Below are positions 53,303 through 62,205 of a DNA stretch of 64,000 nucleotides, one piece after another. The notes beneath the pieces were generated by a model that was given only the letters and a program-made list of their open reading frames with translations, was not told where the DNA came from and searched no databases. The DNA is from Hymenobacter mucosus (GTDB lineage Bacteria; Bacteroidota; Bacteroidia; Cytophagales; Hymenobacteraceae), in the NCBI RefSeq assembly GCF_900188255.1, contig NZ_FZNS01000005.1:248001-312000 (forward strand), given 5' to 3'. The position numbers and the translations under genes are program-made. Within the stretch, counting starts at the first letter, position 1; each line of letters opens with the position of its first letter.

Positions 53303-55498
53303 CTACTGCCCCGGGGAATATGTGCGCTCGGAGTGTTGCTTCACGTCCTCAGGGTAGAAAAACACATCCTTAAAGTTCTCTTCGGCGTACAGCCCCGCCT
53401 GATCGGTGAAGTGGGGAGAGGTAGGCTGGTTGTTGTTGCCGCCGGCCAGCACGGAGCGGGCCTTGATGCGCGGGCCAAACTCCACCACCGCAATAAAGCT
53501 GTTGCCAACGCTGCCGTAGCGCTTTTTGGTGTCGGGGTAGGTACGGGAGCCAAAGGCAGCCAGAGAACCCCAGGCCGAGGAGGTAAAGGCTACCGGCAGG
53601 CTGGGCTTCTGGTCGTCGTAGGTTTCCTGAATATTGCCGGTAAGGCGCTGAAAGCGGTTTACGTCGCCCCAGGGCATCTTCCAGGTGCCGAAGTCGCGGG
53701 TGAGTTCCTCCAGGGTTTCCTGGAGGGCAGCAACTTTCTCTTGCGGGGAGGTTTTCGCAATGGCAAACTTGGTCAGGCTAATGTAGTCTAAGGGTTGGTT
53801 AGCAGGTACGCGGGTGCGGGCCAAGCGCAGAATTTTCTCGGCCCAGTAGGTAGCCAGCGTTTGCCCAACCGAGGCTTTGCCATAGCGCTTGTCCCAGGCC
53901 TGCACAACTTGCATAGCCTCTCCTACCTCACCCGTGGGTGGATTGGAGCTATCTACCACAAACTGGAAGTCCTTAGCCAGGGCTGGAATCAGTTCCTCAA
54001 AACCAGCTAAGTAGGGGTCCTTGGCGGCGGCAATGAGCGTGTCGAGGGTGAAAACTGATTTGCTGCTAAGCACGCGCACGGCATTAATACCACGGTAGTT
54101 TTCGGCATCGGGGGCCATGTAGGCGGGGTACTTACCGGGGGCGGGGCTACTGGGCCCGGAAACGGTAAAGGGCGTAGAATTGCAGTTTTGAATCCAGCCG
54201 CTACTGGGGTTTTTCACTTGCACCAGGTCTGCAACCTTGTGCAGGCCTTGCCACTCGGTTTTGGGGTTGCTGCCATCTACTGGCTGGCTCCAGTCAAACT
54301 GCGAGTCGCGTTTGGGCATGAAGTTGCCGTGCCAGTAGGCAATGGTACCTTTACTATCAGCAAACACGGTATTGTTCGAGGCGTTGCCGTTTAGCTTCAT
54401 CACCTTCTGAAAGCTGGCGTAGTCGGTAGCTTTTGTGCGCAAGTAGGACTGCTCTAAAGCTTCCAGAGGCGTATCCATCATGCGCACCGTCACCCATTTG
54501 TTGTCGGCTTGTTGACCAACCACGGGGCCGTGGTGAGTGCGATACGTAGTAAATTGCTTCCGCTGAATTTTGCCGTCCTGGAGGTAGGGAATAGAAACGG
54601 TAGCCGTTTGCATGGGCCGCAGCTTGGTGCCGTAGCGGTAGTAATACTTACCATTCTTCTGCTCAACGGTCTCCAAGTACTCGTCCATGGAGTCGGCATA
54701 GCTAGAAGTGTGCATCCAGCCGCAGTGTTGGTTGAACCCTTGGTACACGAAAAACTGACCCCACGTCACGGCGCCGTAAGCATTCAAGCCAGCCTCGCTG
54801 GTTACTTGCACCTCAGGGCGGAAGTAGAAAGACGTGTGCGGGTTGATGAGCAGCAGGGCATGGCCGCTGACGCTTTTGGCGGGCGCTACCGCAAACCCAT
54901 TAGAGCCCACGGGTTCCCGTTCAAACTTCTCGAAGTCGGGCCTGACCCAGGAAGTGGATTTGCGGCTGCCGTAGAAATCCTTTAGACGCTCCAGGGGCAC
55001 CACGCTGATGTTGCCGCCAATGCTGCCCTCGCTAAATAGCAGGGGCATCCAGGGCTGAAAGCGCCGCAGCAGCTTGGGCTGTACGGTGGGGTGGGTGTAG
55101 AGGTAGTAATTGGTGCCATCGGCAAAGGCCATGAGCAACTGCTTCATCCAAGCGGGGCTCTTGCGATATAAACTGATGGCTTGGGTACTATCCATAAACA
55201 GGCGGGCCCGCAAATCGTGATAAATAGCCGACTCACCTTCTACCTCCGCCAGCCGCCCAATGGCATCGAGGTAGTTCATTTCAACGCGGGCAAAGTCGTC
55301 TTCGCACTGGGCGTAAAGCAGTCCAAACACGGCGTCAGCGTCTGTCTTGCCCTGCACGTGCGGTACGCCCCAAGTGTCGCGCGTGATGGTTACGTGCTTG
55401 GCTTGTTGCTGCCAGCGGGCAATTTCGGCGGGCGTAAAGGCCTGCGCTTGCACGCCAGTTGCCGCCAGGATGAAACCAAGGGTAAGGAAAAAACGCAT
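53303..55498 (-). CDS. Penicillin acylase/acyl-homoserine-lactone acylase family (S45) hydrolase
   Basis: Secreted N-terminal-nucleophile amidase of 731 residues. Signal peptide: MRFFLTLGFILAATGVQAQA. The precursor would cleave itself between Gly198 and Ser199 (EPVGSNGFAVAP), exposing Ser199 as the nucleophile of the beta subunit. LLINPHTSFYFRPE follows, and YQGFNQHCGWMHTSS (about residue 255) and GNASNNTVFADSKG (about residue 370) are family blocks. The Arg-rich DTWGVPHVQG starts the alpha subunit. Known members hydrolyse beta-lactams or acyl-homoserine lactones, so signal degradation or peptide modification are both possible. It converges with the GH13 gene. Confidence 0.88.
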   Translation of the reverse strand: MRFFLTLGFILAATGVQAQAFTPAEIARWQQQAKHVTITRDTWGVPHVQGKTDADAVFGLLYAQCEDDFARVEMNYLDAIGRLAEVEGESAIYHDLRARLFMDSTQAISLYRKSPAWMKQLLMAFADGTNYYLYTHPTVQPKLLRRFQPWMPLLFSEGSIGGNISVVPLERLKDFYGSRKSTSWVRPDFEKFEREPVGSNGFAVAPAKSVSGHALLLINPHTSFYFRPEVQVTSEAGLNAYGAVTWGQFFVYQGFNQHCGWMHTSSYADSMDEYLETVEQKNGKYYYRYGTKLRPMQTATVSIPYLQDGKIQRKQFTTYRTHHGPVVGQQADNKWVTVRMMDTPLEALEQSYLRTKATDYASFQKVMKLNGNASNNTVFADSKGTIAYWHGNFMPKRDSQFDWSQPVDGSNPKTEWQGLHKVADLVQVKNPSSGWIQNCNSTPFTVSGPSSPAPGKYPAYMAPDAENYRGINAVRVLSSKSVFTLDTLIAAAKDPYLAGFEELIPALAKDFQFVVDSSNPPTGEVGEAMQVVQAWDKRYGKASVGQTLATYWAEKILRLARTRVPANQPLDYISLTKFAIAKTSPQEKVAALQETLEELTRDFGTWKMPWGDVNRFQRLTGNIQETYDDQKPSLPVAFTSSAWGSLAAFGSRTYPDTKKRYGSVGNSFIAVVEFGPRIKARSVLAGGNNNQPTSPHFTDQAGLYAEENFKDVFFYPEDVKQHSERTYSPGQ

Positions 55499-55602
55499 AG
55501 GGGAGCAGGGAGCAGAGTGAAAGAACCGCGCCTAAAATAGCCAGCTCTACTCACATACACCGCCCCCGGCCGGCTAGCTGCACCCATTTCTGCCAAAAGC
55601 AA

Positions 55603-55628
55603 AAGCCCCGGCCGGAGGGCCAGGGCTT
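55603..55628 (-). terminator. Terminator of the A-type Fe-S carrier gene
   Basis: AAGCCCCGGCC (55603-55613) and GGCCAGGGCTT (55618-55628) pair with one mismatch. On the reverse strand the stem is followed by CTTTTGCTTTTGG. It lies 55 bp after the stop of the reverse gene. Confidence 0.65.
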
Positions 55629-55682
55629 GGTAAGCTAGTTATGCAAACTACCTGCTCGGCGTGCCAGCAGCTAGGGGCAGGC

Positions 55683-56036
55683 TTACGCCGAAAACGAGGA
55701 GCCGCAGCCGCAGGTGCTTTTCGCCTGGGGGTTGTTGAACACGAAACCACGGGCGTTCAGGCCATCCTGGAAGTCAACTTCCATGCCCAGCACGTACATG
55801 GCATGTTTCTTATCCATGATGAGCAGCACGCCATCTAGGTCGAATGTTTCATCCTGTTCTTTGGCTTTGTCAAAACCGAGGAGGTAGCTCATGCCGGAGC
55901 AGCCGCCCCCCTGAACACCCACGCGCAGGCCGTATTCGGCGGGCACGTTTTTCTCGATCAGTATATTCCGAACCTCTTCCAGTGCGCGTGGCGTGAGGCT
56001 AATGGGAGCAAGTTTCGTGGAGACGGCCGTTGCCAT
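55683..56036 (-). CDS. A-type iron-sulfur carrier (IscA/SufA/ErpA family)
   Basis: Small protein of 117 residues that delivers Fe-S clusters to target enzymes. The three cluster Cys are placed as in the family, one in GGGCSGMSY (about residue 50) and two in STCGCGSSF near the C-terminus (about residue 110). FNNPQAKSTCGCG is the C-terminal signature. Start at 56036 (MATAVSTKLAPISLTP) is chosen over an ATG 19 codons upstream, because the extra segment lies over a candidate promoter. The subtype (SufA, IscA or ErpA) cannot be told, and no suf genes are near. Confidence 0.93.
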   Translation of the reverse strand: MATAVSTKLAPISLTPRALEEVRNILIEKNVPAEYGLRVGVQGGGCSGMSYLLGFDKAKEQDETFDLDGVLLIMDKKHAMYVLGMEVDFQDGLNARGFVFNNPQAKSTCGCGSSFSA

Positions 56037-56066
56037 AGTGTGTTCGTCTTTAGAGAAGTAAGGCGG

Positions 56067-56074
56067 CAAATATA
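56067..56074 (-). promoter_or_regulatory. Candidate -7 box of the Fe-S carrier gene (TATATTTG)
   Basis: On the reverse strand TATATTTG exactly matches TAnnTTTG and lies 31 bp before the start at 56036. No -33 TTTG at the expected spacing. Confidence 0.4.
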
Positions 56075-56181
56075 CGAAGCCTACGGTAGTCACCTCACAT
56101 TCCTGGTCAGGACGTAGGCACTACACGAAACACAAGCTTCGTTTGGGGGTATAACAACGGACACGGCCCTGCGGTTCACGC

Positions 56182-56189
56182 TATATTTG
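56182..56189 (+). promoter_or_regulatory. Candidate -7 box (TATATTTG) upstream of the gene at 56306
   Basis: TATATTTG matches TAnnTTTG. It lies about 115 bp before the preferred start at 56306 and 66 bp before the alternative ATG at 56255. The divergent gap thus carries one candidate box for each direction. Confidence 0.4.
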
Positions 56190-56305
56190 CGTAAGCGCAG
56201 CGGCGCGGCTGGCAAGCTTGTGGCTTCGCAGCGCTTCTTTCTCTCACCGGTGGCATGCACTTCTCACAAGTGACATGCTGTTTTCTGCTTGGCCTACTCA
56301 GCCCC

Positions 56306-56842
56306 ATGGATTCGACAGCGTATTTTTTCGAACTGCTCAAAATTATCTTGCCCGCTCTTATTGTAGCGGGAGCCATTTATTTTCTGTTTCAGCAGTTTCT
56401 GGAGCGCGAGCAGCAGCGTCGCCTCATTGAGATGCGGTTGGAAGCAAGCAAAACGACGTTGCCCCTGCGCTTGCAGGCGTTGGAGCGCATTACTTTACTG
56501 CTAGAGCGCATCACGCCCAACAACCTGCTAGTGCGCGTAAGTAGCGCAGGTATGTCGGCTGCTGAGTACCATCGGCTTCTGCTTCAAGAAATTCGGGCCG
56601 AAGTAGAGCATAATTTAAGCCAGCAGCTGTATATGCAGCCTGAAACCTGGGCTGCCGTGAAGCAGGCTCAGGAAAGCGTAGTCAACCTGATTAGCACCCA
56701 GTTTCGGACCCTGCCAAATGCCGCTGAGGCGCGCGGCCCAGAACTCGCCCGCCGCATTCTGGAAAGCCTTATGACCGACCAGCCCGACCCTACGGCGGGC
56801 GCATTGCTGGCCGTGAAGCGCGAGGCCGTAGCCATGTTCTAA
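56306..56842 (+). CDS. Single-pass membrane protein of unknown function
   Basis: Protein of 178 residues, one N-terminal membrane segment (LKIILPALIVAGAIYFLFQQF, about residues 9-29), then a charged helical domain (EREQQRRLIEMRLEASK; LRLQALERITLLLERITP). The remainder is mainly helical and cytoplasmic or periplasmic by topology rules; a basic stretch after the helix favours the cytoplasm. The start at 56306 is preferred, but an ATG at 56255 would add a second hydrophobic segment and is possible. Not recognised as a known family with certainty; it has the look of a conserved Bacteroidota protein. Confidence 0.65.
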   Translation: MDSTAYFFELLKIILPALIVAGAIYFLFQQFLEREQQRRLIEMRLEASKTTLPLRLQALERITLLLERITPNNLLVRVSSAGMSAAEYHRLLLQEIRAEVEHNLSQQLYMQPETWAAVKQAQESVVNLISTQFRTLPNAAEARGPELARRILESLMTDQPDPTAGALLAVKREAVAMF

Positions 56843-56929
56843 CTCACTTTTAATTTCTTGTACCCCTTAGTCGTCCTGCAAGTGCTGCCCGCAGCGCTGC
56901 AGGATGTTCTTTTCTAGCCCAGGTAGCCC

Positions 56930-57460
56930 ATGACGAAAAAACGCATTGCCGTAGATATGGACGAGGTCATTGCCGACTCCATTTCCCGATTTCAGGAGTG
57001 GTATGGCATCGACTTCCAACTGACGCTTTCGCTTGAGGAGCTGCGGGGTAAAAATTTTCATGAGGTAGTAGCGCCCGAACACCAAGAAGCGTTGCGTGGC
57101 TACCCCAACCGGCCGGGCTTTTTTAAGGACTTGCCCGTAATTGCGGACAGCCAACGCATTCTGAGCGAAATAAACCAGCGCTACGAGTTGTTCATTGCCA
57201 CCGCCGCCATGGAGTTTTCTAACTCCTTTCTCGACAAGTACAACTGGCTGCAGCAGCACTTTGATTTTATCCCGTGGCGCAACTACGTGTTCTGTGGCGA
57301 CAAGAGCATTCTGAACGCCGACTACCTTATCGACGATAACGCGTTCAACTTTGAGCGTTTCCGGGGTGAGGGTATCCTGTTCGACGCCCCTCACAACGTT
57401 AATGAAACGCGCTACCGCCGGGTCAACAGTTGGCAGGAGGTAGGAGAAATTTTTCTGTAA
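56930..57460 (+). CDS. 5'(3')-deoxyribonucleotidase family, HAD superfamily
   Basis: Nucleotide phosphatase of 176 residues. HAD motif I is IAVDMDEVIADS (about residues 6-17), whose first Asp is the nucleophile and second the acid/base. ATAAMEFSNSFLDKYNWL (motif II region, about residue 90) and CGDKSILNADYLIDDN (motifs III/IV, about residue 124) complete the site. The proteins of this type (NT5C) remove phosphate from deoxyribonucleoside monophosphates. Length is as expected. It has no operon partner: an unusual 27-bp hairpin follows and the next gene converges. Confidence 0.88.
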   Translation: MTKKRIAVDMDEVIADSISRFQEWYGIDFQLTLSLEELRGKNFHEVVAPEHQEALRGYPNRPGFFKDLPVIADSQRILSEINQRYELFIATAAMEFSNSFLDKYNWLQQHFDFIPWRNYVFCGDKSILNADYLIDDNAFNFERFRGEGILFDAPHNVNETRYRRVNSWQEVGEIFL

Positions 57461-57467
57461 ACTACCA

Positions 57468-57531
57468 CGGCTCAACCCGCAACGAGCCCGGCAACCGCAG
57501 TTGCCGGGCTCGTTGCGGGTTGAGCCGTTTT
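57468..57531. terminator. Terminator with perfect 27-bp stem
   Basis: The left arm 57468-57494 (CGGCTCAACCCGCAACGAGC, then CCGGCAA) is exactly complementary to the right arm 57501-57527, with a six-base loop CCGCAG. TTTTG follows. It lies seven bases after the nucleotidase stop and 13 bases before the bshA stop, so it separates both converging genes. Confidence 0.85.
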
Positions 57532-57540
57532 GTCAGCTTC

Positions 57541-58680
57541 CTAGGCCGTAACTAGGGTAGCATCAATAGCGCGCTGGTAGCAGGCTTCGTATAAGGGCAC
57601 AATCTTTTCCACTGCAAAGGTTTCTGCGTGGGCGCGGGCAGACTCCTTGAAGCGGGGCAGGTTTTCATCGTCGAGAACGAACAGAGAGTTTTTTACCATG
57701 TCTTCTACGTCGCCGATGTTGCTTACCATGCCGGTAGTGCCGTGCTCATTCAGCTCGGGAATACCGCCGGCGTTGGTACTAATAACGGGTACTTCGCACG
57801 CCATAGCTTCGAGGGCCGCCAACCCAAAGCTTTCCTTTTCCGAAGGCATCAGGAACAGGTCGGCAATGCTGAGCACTTCCTCCACGGCTTCCAGCTTACC
57901 CAGGAAGCGCACGTCGTTGCTGAGCAGGCCCAGGTCGCGGCAGATTTTCTCAATGCGCGGGCGGTCAGGACCATCACCCACCAGCAGGAGCTTGGCCGGA
58001 ATCTGCTTGCGTACCCCGTCAAAAATGTGGACCACATCTTCCACGCGCTTCACCGAGCGGAAGTTGGACGTGTGCACTAGAAGCTTTTCGCCCTCTGGGG
58101 CAATGGCCGCTTTAAAGTGACCCTTATTCTGCTTCTGAAAACGGGCCAAGTTGATGAAGTTCGGGATTACCTCAATGTCCTTTTCAATAGCGAAGTACTC
58201 GTAGGTTTCCCGCCGCAGGTCTGCCGATACCGACGTGACGCCGTCGGACTGGTTGATGCTGAATGTAACCACGGGTTCGTAGCTAGCATCCTTGCCCACC
58301 AGCGTGATGTCGGTGCCGTGCAGGGTGGTGATGACTGGTACGCGAATGCCCTTGGTGATGAGTATTTGCTTAGCCATGTAGGCCGCCGATGCGTGCGGAA
58401 TGGCGTAGTGCACGTGCAGCACGTCGAGGTTTTCATTCTGCACAATGTCCACCATCTTGCTGGCCAGCGCCAACTCGTAGGGCGGGAACTGGAACAGGGG
58501 GTACGGCGGGATGTATACCTCGTGGTAAAACAGGTTCTCGTTGAAAAAGTCGAGACGTACGGGCTGGCTGTAGGTAATGAAGTGTACGCGGTGTCCGCGC
58601 TGGGCCAGGGCCTTACCAAGTTCAGTAGCTACGACGCCGGAGCCGCCAAAGGTGGGGTAACAAACAATGCCAATATTCAT
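57541..58680 (-). CDS. bshA: N-acetyl-alpha-D-glucosaminyl L-malate synthase
   Basis: First enzyme of bacillithiol synthesis, joining GlcNAc from UDP-GlcNAc to L-malate. It is a GT4 enzyme of 379 residues with the N-terminal GIVCYPTFGGSGVVATELG (about residues 4-22), HVHYAIPHASAAYMA, TLHGTDITLVG, and the donor site FLMPSEKESFGLAALEAMACEVPVISTNAGGIPE. These blocks identify BshA among GT4 proteins. ATG 58680 is used; an open frame 16 codons longer is rejected. It indicates bacillithiol as the thiol buffer, known for Bacteroidota and Firmicutes. The other bsh genes are not in the window. Confidence 0.92.
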   Translation of the reverse strand: MNIGIVCYPTFGGSGVVATELGKALAQRGHRVHFITYSQPVRLDFFNENLFYHEVYIPPYPLFQFPPYELALASKMVDIVQNENLDVLHVHYAIPHASAAYMAKQILITKGIRVPVITTLHGTDITLVGKDASYEPVVTFSINQSDGVTSVSADLRRETYEYFAIEKDIEVIPNFINLARFQKQNKGHFKAAIAPEGEKLLVHTSNFRSVKRVEDVVHIFDGVRKQIPAKLLLVGDGPDRPRIEKICRDLGLLSNDVRFLGKLEAVEEVLSIADLFLMPSEKESFGLAALEAMACEVPVISTNAGGIPELNEHGTTGMVSNIGDVEDMVKNSLFVLDDENLPRFKESARAHAETFAVEKIVPLYEACYQRAIDATLVTA

Positions 58681-58871
58681 GGGTGGTAGCGTGAACTGGG
58701 TGCTGAGCTGAGAGGCACGCACAAGCAAAGAGGAGGAAGGGAAGAACAGAAACTAAGCGCCGCGGCAATAGGCAACTGACACCAAAGGTGCCCAACCGTT
58801 GCGGTTACTGGGCGAAGCGCGACATTAAATTCTGGTTACGCTGACGCTAGTGGCGGGTAGAATCATAAAAA

Positions 58872-58912
58872 ACCGGCGGCAAGTCATCCCATTTGGATGC
58901 CTTGCCGCCGGT
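58872..58912 (-). terminator. Terminator of the GH3/serine-hydrolase fusion gene
   Basis: ACCGGCGGCAAG (58872-58883) pairs perfectly with CTTGCCGCCGGT (58901-58912), and an inner CATCC/GGATG stem lies within. On the reverse strand TTTTTTATGATT follows. It is 35 bp after the stop of the reverse gene. Confidence 0.85.
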
Positions 58913-58946
58913 GCGGTCTAGTGAAGTACGGAAGTTTGACAACACA

Positions 58947-61898
58947 TCATGTTTTCTGCAACGACTTGTAAATCACGTCGTGAATGCGGGTACGGATGTT
59001 ATACTGACGTAGCTTGTTGTTGCCAGCGTCGGGGTACACGCGGTTAGAAAGAAAGATGTAGAGGATTTTGTTTTCGGGGTCCATCCACACGCAGGTTCCC
59101 GTGAAGCCCGTGTGGCCAAAAGTGCTGGCTGGCGACAGATTGCTCGTGGGTCCTTCGGGCTTCGAGGGGTCGCCCCGGTCCCAGCCCAAGCCGCGACGGT
59201 TACCAGCTTCTTTGTTGGTAGCAAACTCCGTTACAATCGGCGACTGGAAAAAGCGCTGCCCTCCATAGCGGCCGTTCTGCAAATTCATCTGCATCAGGAT
59301 AGCTAGGTCGTTGGCGTTGGAGAACAGTCCGGCGTGGCCGCCTACTCCGCCAATCATGGCTGCCGTCTGATCGTGTACTGTGCCCTGCAATTGGGTGCGG
59401 CGGAAGTACGTGTCATTCTCCGTAGGGGCAATGCACGACTTGGGAAATTTCGTCAGCGGGTTATACGTCATCGTACCAAGTCCCAAGGGCTGGTAGAAGG
59501 TCTTTTGCAGGAAGTCCTCAATGGGCTGCTTCAGTACCTTTTCAGCCACGCGCTTCAGAATGATAAAGCTGAGGTCGGAATACTCCACGGGGTACTTGCC
59601 CTTTACCTTAGGCAGTAGCGTAGAGCGCTGCACCCACAGCCAGACAGAGTCTTCCGACGTGCTTAGGCTGTACAAGTCGGGTGTTACTTCTTTCGAGAAT
59701 TGGGGCGACTCAGTACTGGCGTAGAAGGTAGGCTTGGGCCCCGTCTTGGTAATGGTCTTTTCCCAGGTAGCGATGCCAGGCTTGAGGCCCGCTTGGTGCA
59801 TAAGTACCTCGCGCACCGTCATGTCTTTCTTGTTGGTGCCCTTCAGCTCCGGCAAGTAGGCCGCTACCTTGTCATCCAGGTTGAGCTTGCCCTGATCTTT
59901 GAGGTACATAATAGCCTGCAGCGTCCCCGCTACCTTGGTCACCGAGGCCAAGTCGTAAAGCGTGCTGCTGTTGACGGGCTGCGATTTATCATAGGTGCAG
60001 TAGCCGTAGCTTTTGTCAAACACCACCATCCCATCTTTAGCTACCAGCACTTGGCAGCCTGGTGCAGCAGCATACGCTACCGACTCCAGCGCGATATTGT
60101 CAATCTGAGCTAGGGTACGAGAGTCGAGGCCGGCTTCTTCCGGGGTGCCATAGCGTAGGCGCCGCAAATCAGGCGTAGGCAGGCCCGTACCGGCTTTTAA
60201 TGTTTCGGATATGGTGACGGGTAGGCGCCCCTTCGCCGACAATGCCCCGAACAGGATTTGCGGCATCACTAGCTGGGACGCGTAGTTGTCCTCATAACCG
60301 CACACAAGGGTACGGGCTGTTTCGAGGTGCTTCAGCGAGTAGGCGTTGCCAAAAGCCACAACCACCGTTTTGATGTTCTTATTTGCTTGAAGCTCCTTCA
60401 GGAACTTCAGCGCGCCCTCCCCAATGCCGTAGCTATGGGTGGGCGTATTGTTCATGTTATGCAAGCTCACCACTACCACGTTGTAGGGCGTGAGGCGGCT
60501 GCTAATCCGGGCGAATGTGGAATCGACGGCGTAGCGGTTGGGTACGGCGTACACAGGGCCGCTTTGGTACTTACCCATAATCTCCCGGTAGGTAGGCGCA
60601 TCAGAGCCGATAGTCACGGCGGCTATGCGCAACGTGTCCAAGCGGTTGAAGGGGAGGAGGCCGTCTTCGTTCTTGACGACGGTAGTCGCGTGCTCGTATA
60701 TCTGCTGCTGTACCGTCCGGCTCAGGGGGCGGTTCAGGTTGGTCATCAGATTGGGCACATCAATGGACTGGTAATGATTCAGGCCCGCCCAATACTTGGC
60801 CCGCAGAATTTTACGCACCCGCTGGTCTACGTCAGCCTGATCTACTTTGCCGGCCGCGATGCTCTCTTTAATCTTTTGCAGAGCCACGGGCACATCTTCC
60901 GAAAACAGAAGCACGTCGTTGCCGGCGGCCAGGGCTAAGGCATCCAACTCGCCGGGCTTGTAGAGGTCCGACACGCTTTTCATGTTCAGTGCGTCAGTAA
61001 ACACCAGGCCTCGGTAGTTCATCTTTTCCTTCAGTAGGCCCGTCACTAAGTTCTTCGAAATAGTGGCCGAAAGAGTGCGGACAGTATCGAACAACGGCAT
61101 GTAGAGGTGACCCACCATCACGCCCATTACGCCCTGCTCAAACGACTTCTGGAATGGATACAGGTCTACGTTTGTGAGGCGGGCCAGATCGGAGTTGATA
61201 ACCGGTAGGGCCACGTGGGAGTCAACATCCGTGTCGCCGTGACCAGGGAAGTGCTTGACCACGGCCACAATACCGTGGTCCTGTAAGCCGCGGATGTAGG
61301 CAATGCCGCGCTTGGCTACTTGCTCCTTATTCTCCCCAAACGAGCGGTTGCCAATAACTGGATTATCTGGGTTGGAGTTGACGTCGATGACGGGCGAAAA
61401 GCTCACGTGCACGCCCATAGTCTTCATCTTCAGGGCAATTTCGCGGCCCATCTGATAAACGTACTGATCATCGTCCATGGCCCCTAGCGTCATTTGCTTA
61501 GCAAAGTGCATGCTGGAATCAAGGCGCATATCCAAGCCCCACTCAGCATCCATGGCTACTAGCAGGGGTACTTTGGCTGCGGCCTGGTAGCGGTTGGTCA
61601 GCAGGGCCTGGCGGCGCGGGCCACCCTGCAAAAACATTAGGCCACCGATATTGTAGTTCTTAATCAAAAACTCGGTGTACTGGGCGTGCTTGCGGTCCTT
61701 GTTGGAGTAGGCCGCTACCATAAACAGCTGACCCAGACGCTGATCGGGCGTCAGGGAGTTAAACACGCTGTCTACCCAATTCTGCTCGGCTACTGACATT
61801 GGCCGCTCCCCTTCTTCCCGCGGTGAGGAAGACGAAATAAGCAGACCCGTAATGGCCAGTACTAACAAAAATATTCCAATCCGAAAGTCTTTGAGCAT
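58947..61898 (-). CDS. GH3 glycoside hydrolase fused to a beta-lactamase-like serine hydrolase
   Basis: Exported protein of 983 residues; the N-terminus has a membrane segment IGIFLLVLAITGLLIS (about 8-23). Residues about 35-370 are GH3, NagZ-like: VVKHFPGHGDTDVDSH (about residue 214) is the beta-N-acetylglucosaminidase signature with its catalytic Asp/His pair, and FTDALNMKS (about residue 300) follows the nucleophile region. A second GH3 domain continues to about residue 570. Residues about 590-975 form a serine hydrolase of the beta-lactamase/PBP class C type, with the SxxK motif as SVTK (about residue 650), a YSD at the YxN position and HTG near the end. Both parts fit cell-wall recycling or hydrolysis (inference). 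Confidence 0.9.
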   Translation of the reverse strand: MLKDFRIGIFLLVLAITGLLISSSSPREEGERPMSVAEQNWVDSVFNSLTPDQRLGQLFMVAAYSNKDRKHAQYTEFLIKNYNIGGLMFLQGGPRRQALLTNRYQAAAKVPLLVAMDAEWGLDMRLDSSMHFAKQMTLGAMDDDQYVYQMGREIALKMKTMGVHVSFSPVIDVNSNPDNPVIGNRSFGENKEQVAKRGIAYIRGLQDHGIVAVVKHFPGHGDTDVDSHVALPVINSDLARLTNVDLYPFQKSFEQGVMGVMVGHLYMPLFDTVRTLSATISKNLVTGLLKEKMNYRGLVFTDALNMKSVSDLYKPGELDALALAAGNDVLLFSEDVPVALQKIKESIAAGKVDQADVDQRVRKILRAKYWAGLNHYQSIDVPNLMTNLNRPLSRTVQQQIYEHATTVVKNEDGLLPFNRLDTLRIAAVTIGSDAPTYREIMGKYQSGPVYAVPNRYAVDSTFARISSRLTPYNVVVVSLHNMNNTPTHSYGIGEGALKFLKELQANKNIKTVVVAFGNAYSLKHLETARTLVCGYEDNYASQLVMPQILFGALSAKGRLPVTISETLKAGTGLPTPDLRRLRYGTPEEAGLDSRTLAQIDNIALESVAYAAAPGCQVLVAKDGMVVFDKSYGYCTYDKSQPVNSSTLYDLASVTKVAGTLQAIMYLKDQGKLNLDDKVAAYLPELKGTNKKDMTVREVLMHQAGLKPGIATWEKTITKTGPKPTFYASTESPQFSKEVTPDLYSLSTSEDSVWLWVQRSTLLPKVKGKYPVEYSDLSFIILKRVAEKVLKQPIEDFLQKTFYQPLGLGTMTYNPLTKFPKSCIAPTENDTYFRRTQLQGTVHDQTAAMIGGVGGHAGLFSNANDLAILMQMNLQNGRYGGQRFFQSPIVTEFATNKEAGNRRGLGWDRGDPSKPEGPTSNLSPASTFGHTGFTGTCVWMDPENKILYIFLSNRVYPDAGNNKLRQYNIRTRIHDVIYKSLQKT

Positions 61899-62205
61899 CG
61901 GCTCCGGTGGTTCGTGCTGAGGGGTAATGAAAGATGGAAGGCGAGTTGAAAAGCCCTACTTTTGCCCCTCCAAAAAGGGTGCCGGGCCGCGACGTCGGTG
62001 GGGCGTCGGACCACAGTTGCGGACCGTTTAGCTCCTACCTTCTACACTTCCCAACGCAGGAGCCGAAGATTCCGTCTCATGCAGCGCCCACAAAAGTTGG
62101 CCGCAAACTTACGGATTATTTCCCGACGCCGGTTGTTATCAGGCGGATAGCTGCTCATAACAGCCGTGCGGCTTCCCGCATTTTTTCTTCGATTTTAGCT
62201 TCTGT
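61899..62205 (+). other. 307-bp divergent gap between the GH3 fusion gene and mutL
   Basis: No gene with coding character was found. An open frame of 102 codons (61934-62242) runs into mutL in another frame and has no recognisable product. TACTTTTG at 61957-61964 matches TAnnTTTG on the + strand but lies 240 bp before mutL. Promoters for both genes must lie here. Confidence 0.5.

Noticed and set aside
58117..58689. Forward open frame (190 codons) opposite bshA
   Set aside because: Antisense to conserved bshA blocks; no independent support.
60327..60938. Forward open frame (203 codons) inside the GH3 fusion gene
   Set aside because: Antisense to a conserved domain and without motifs; composition fits a shadow.
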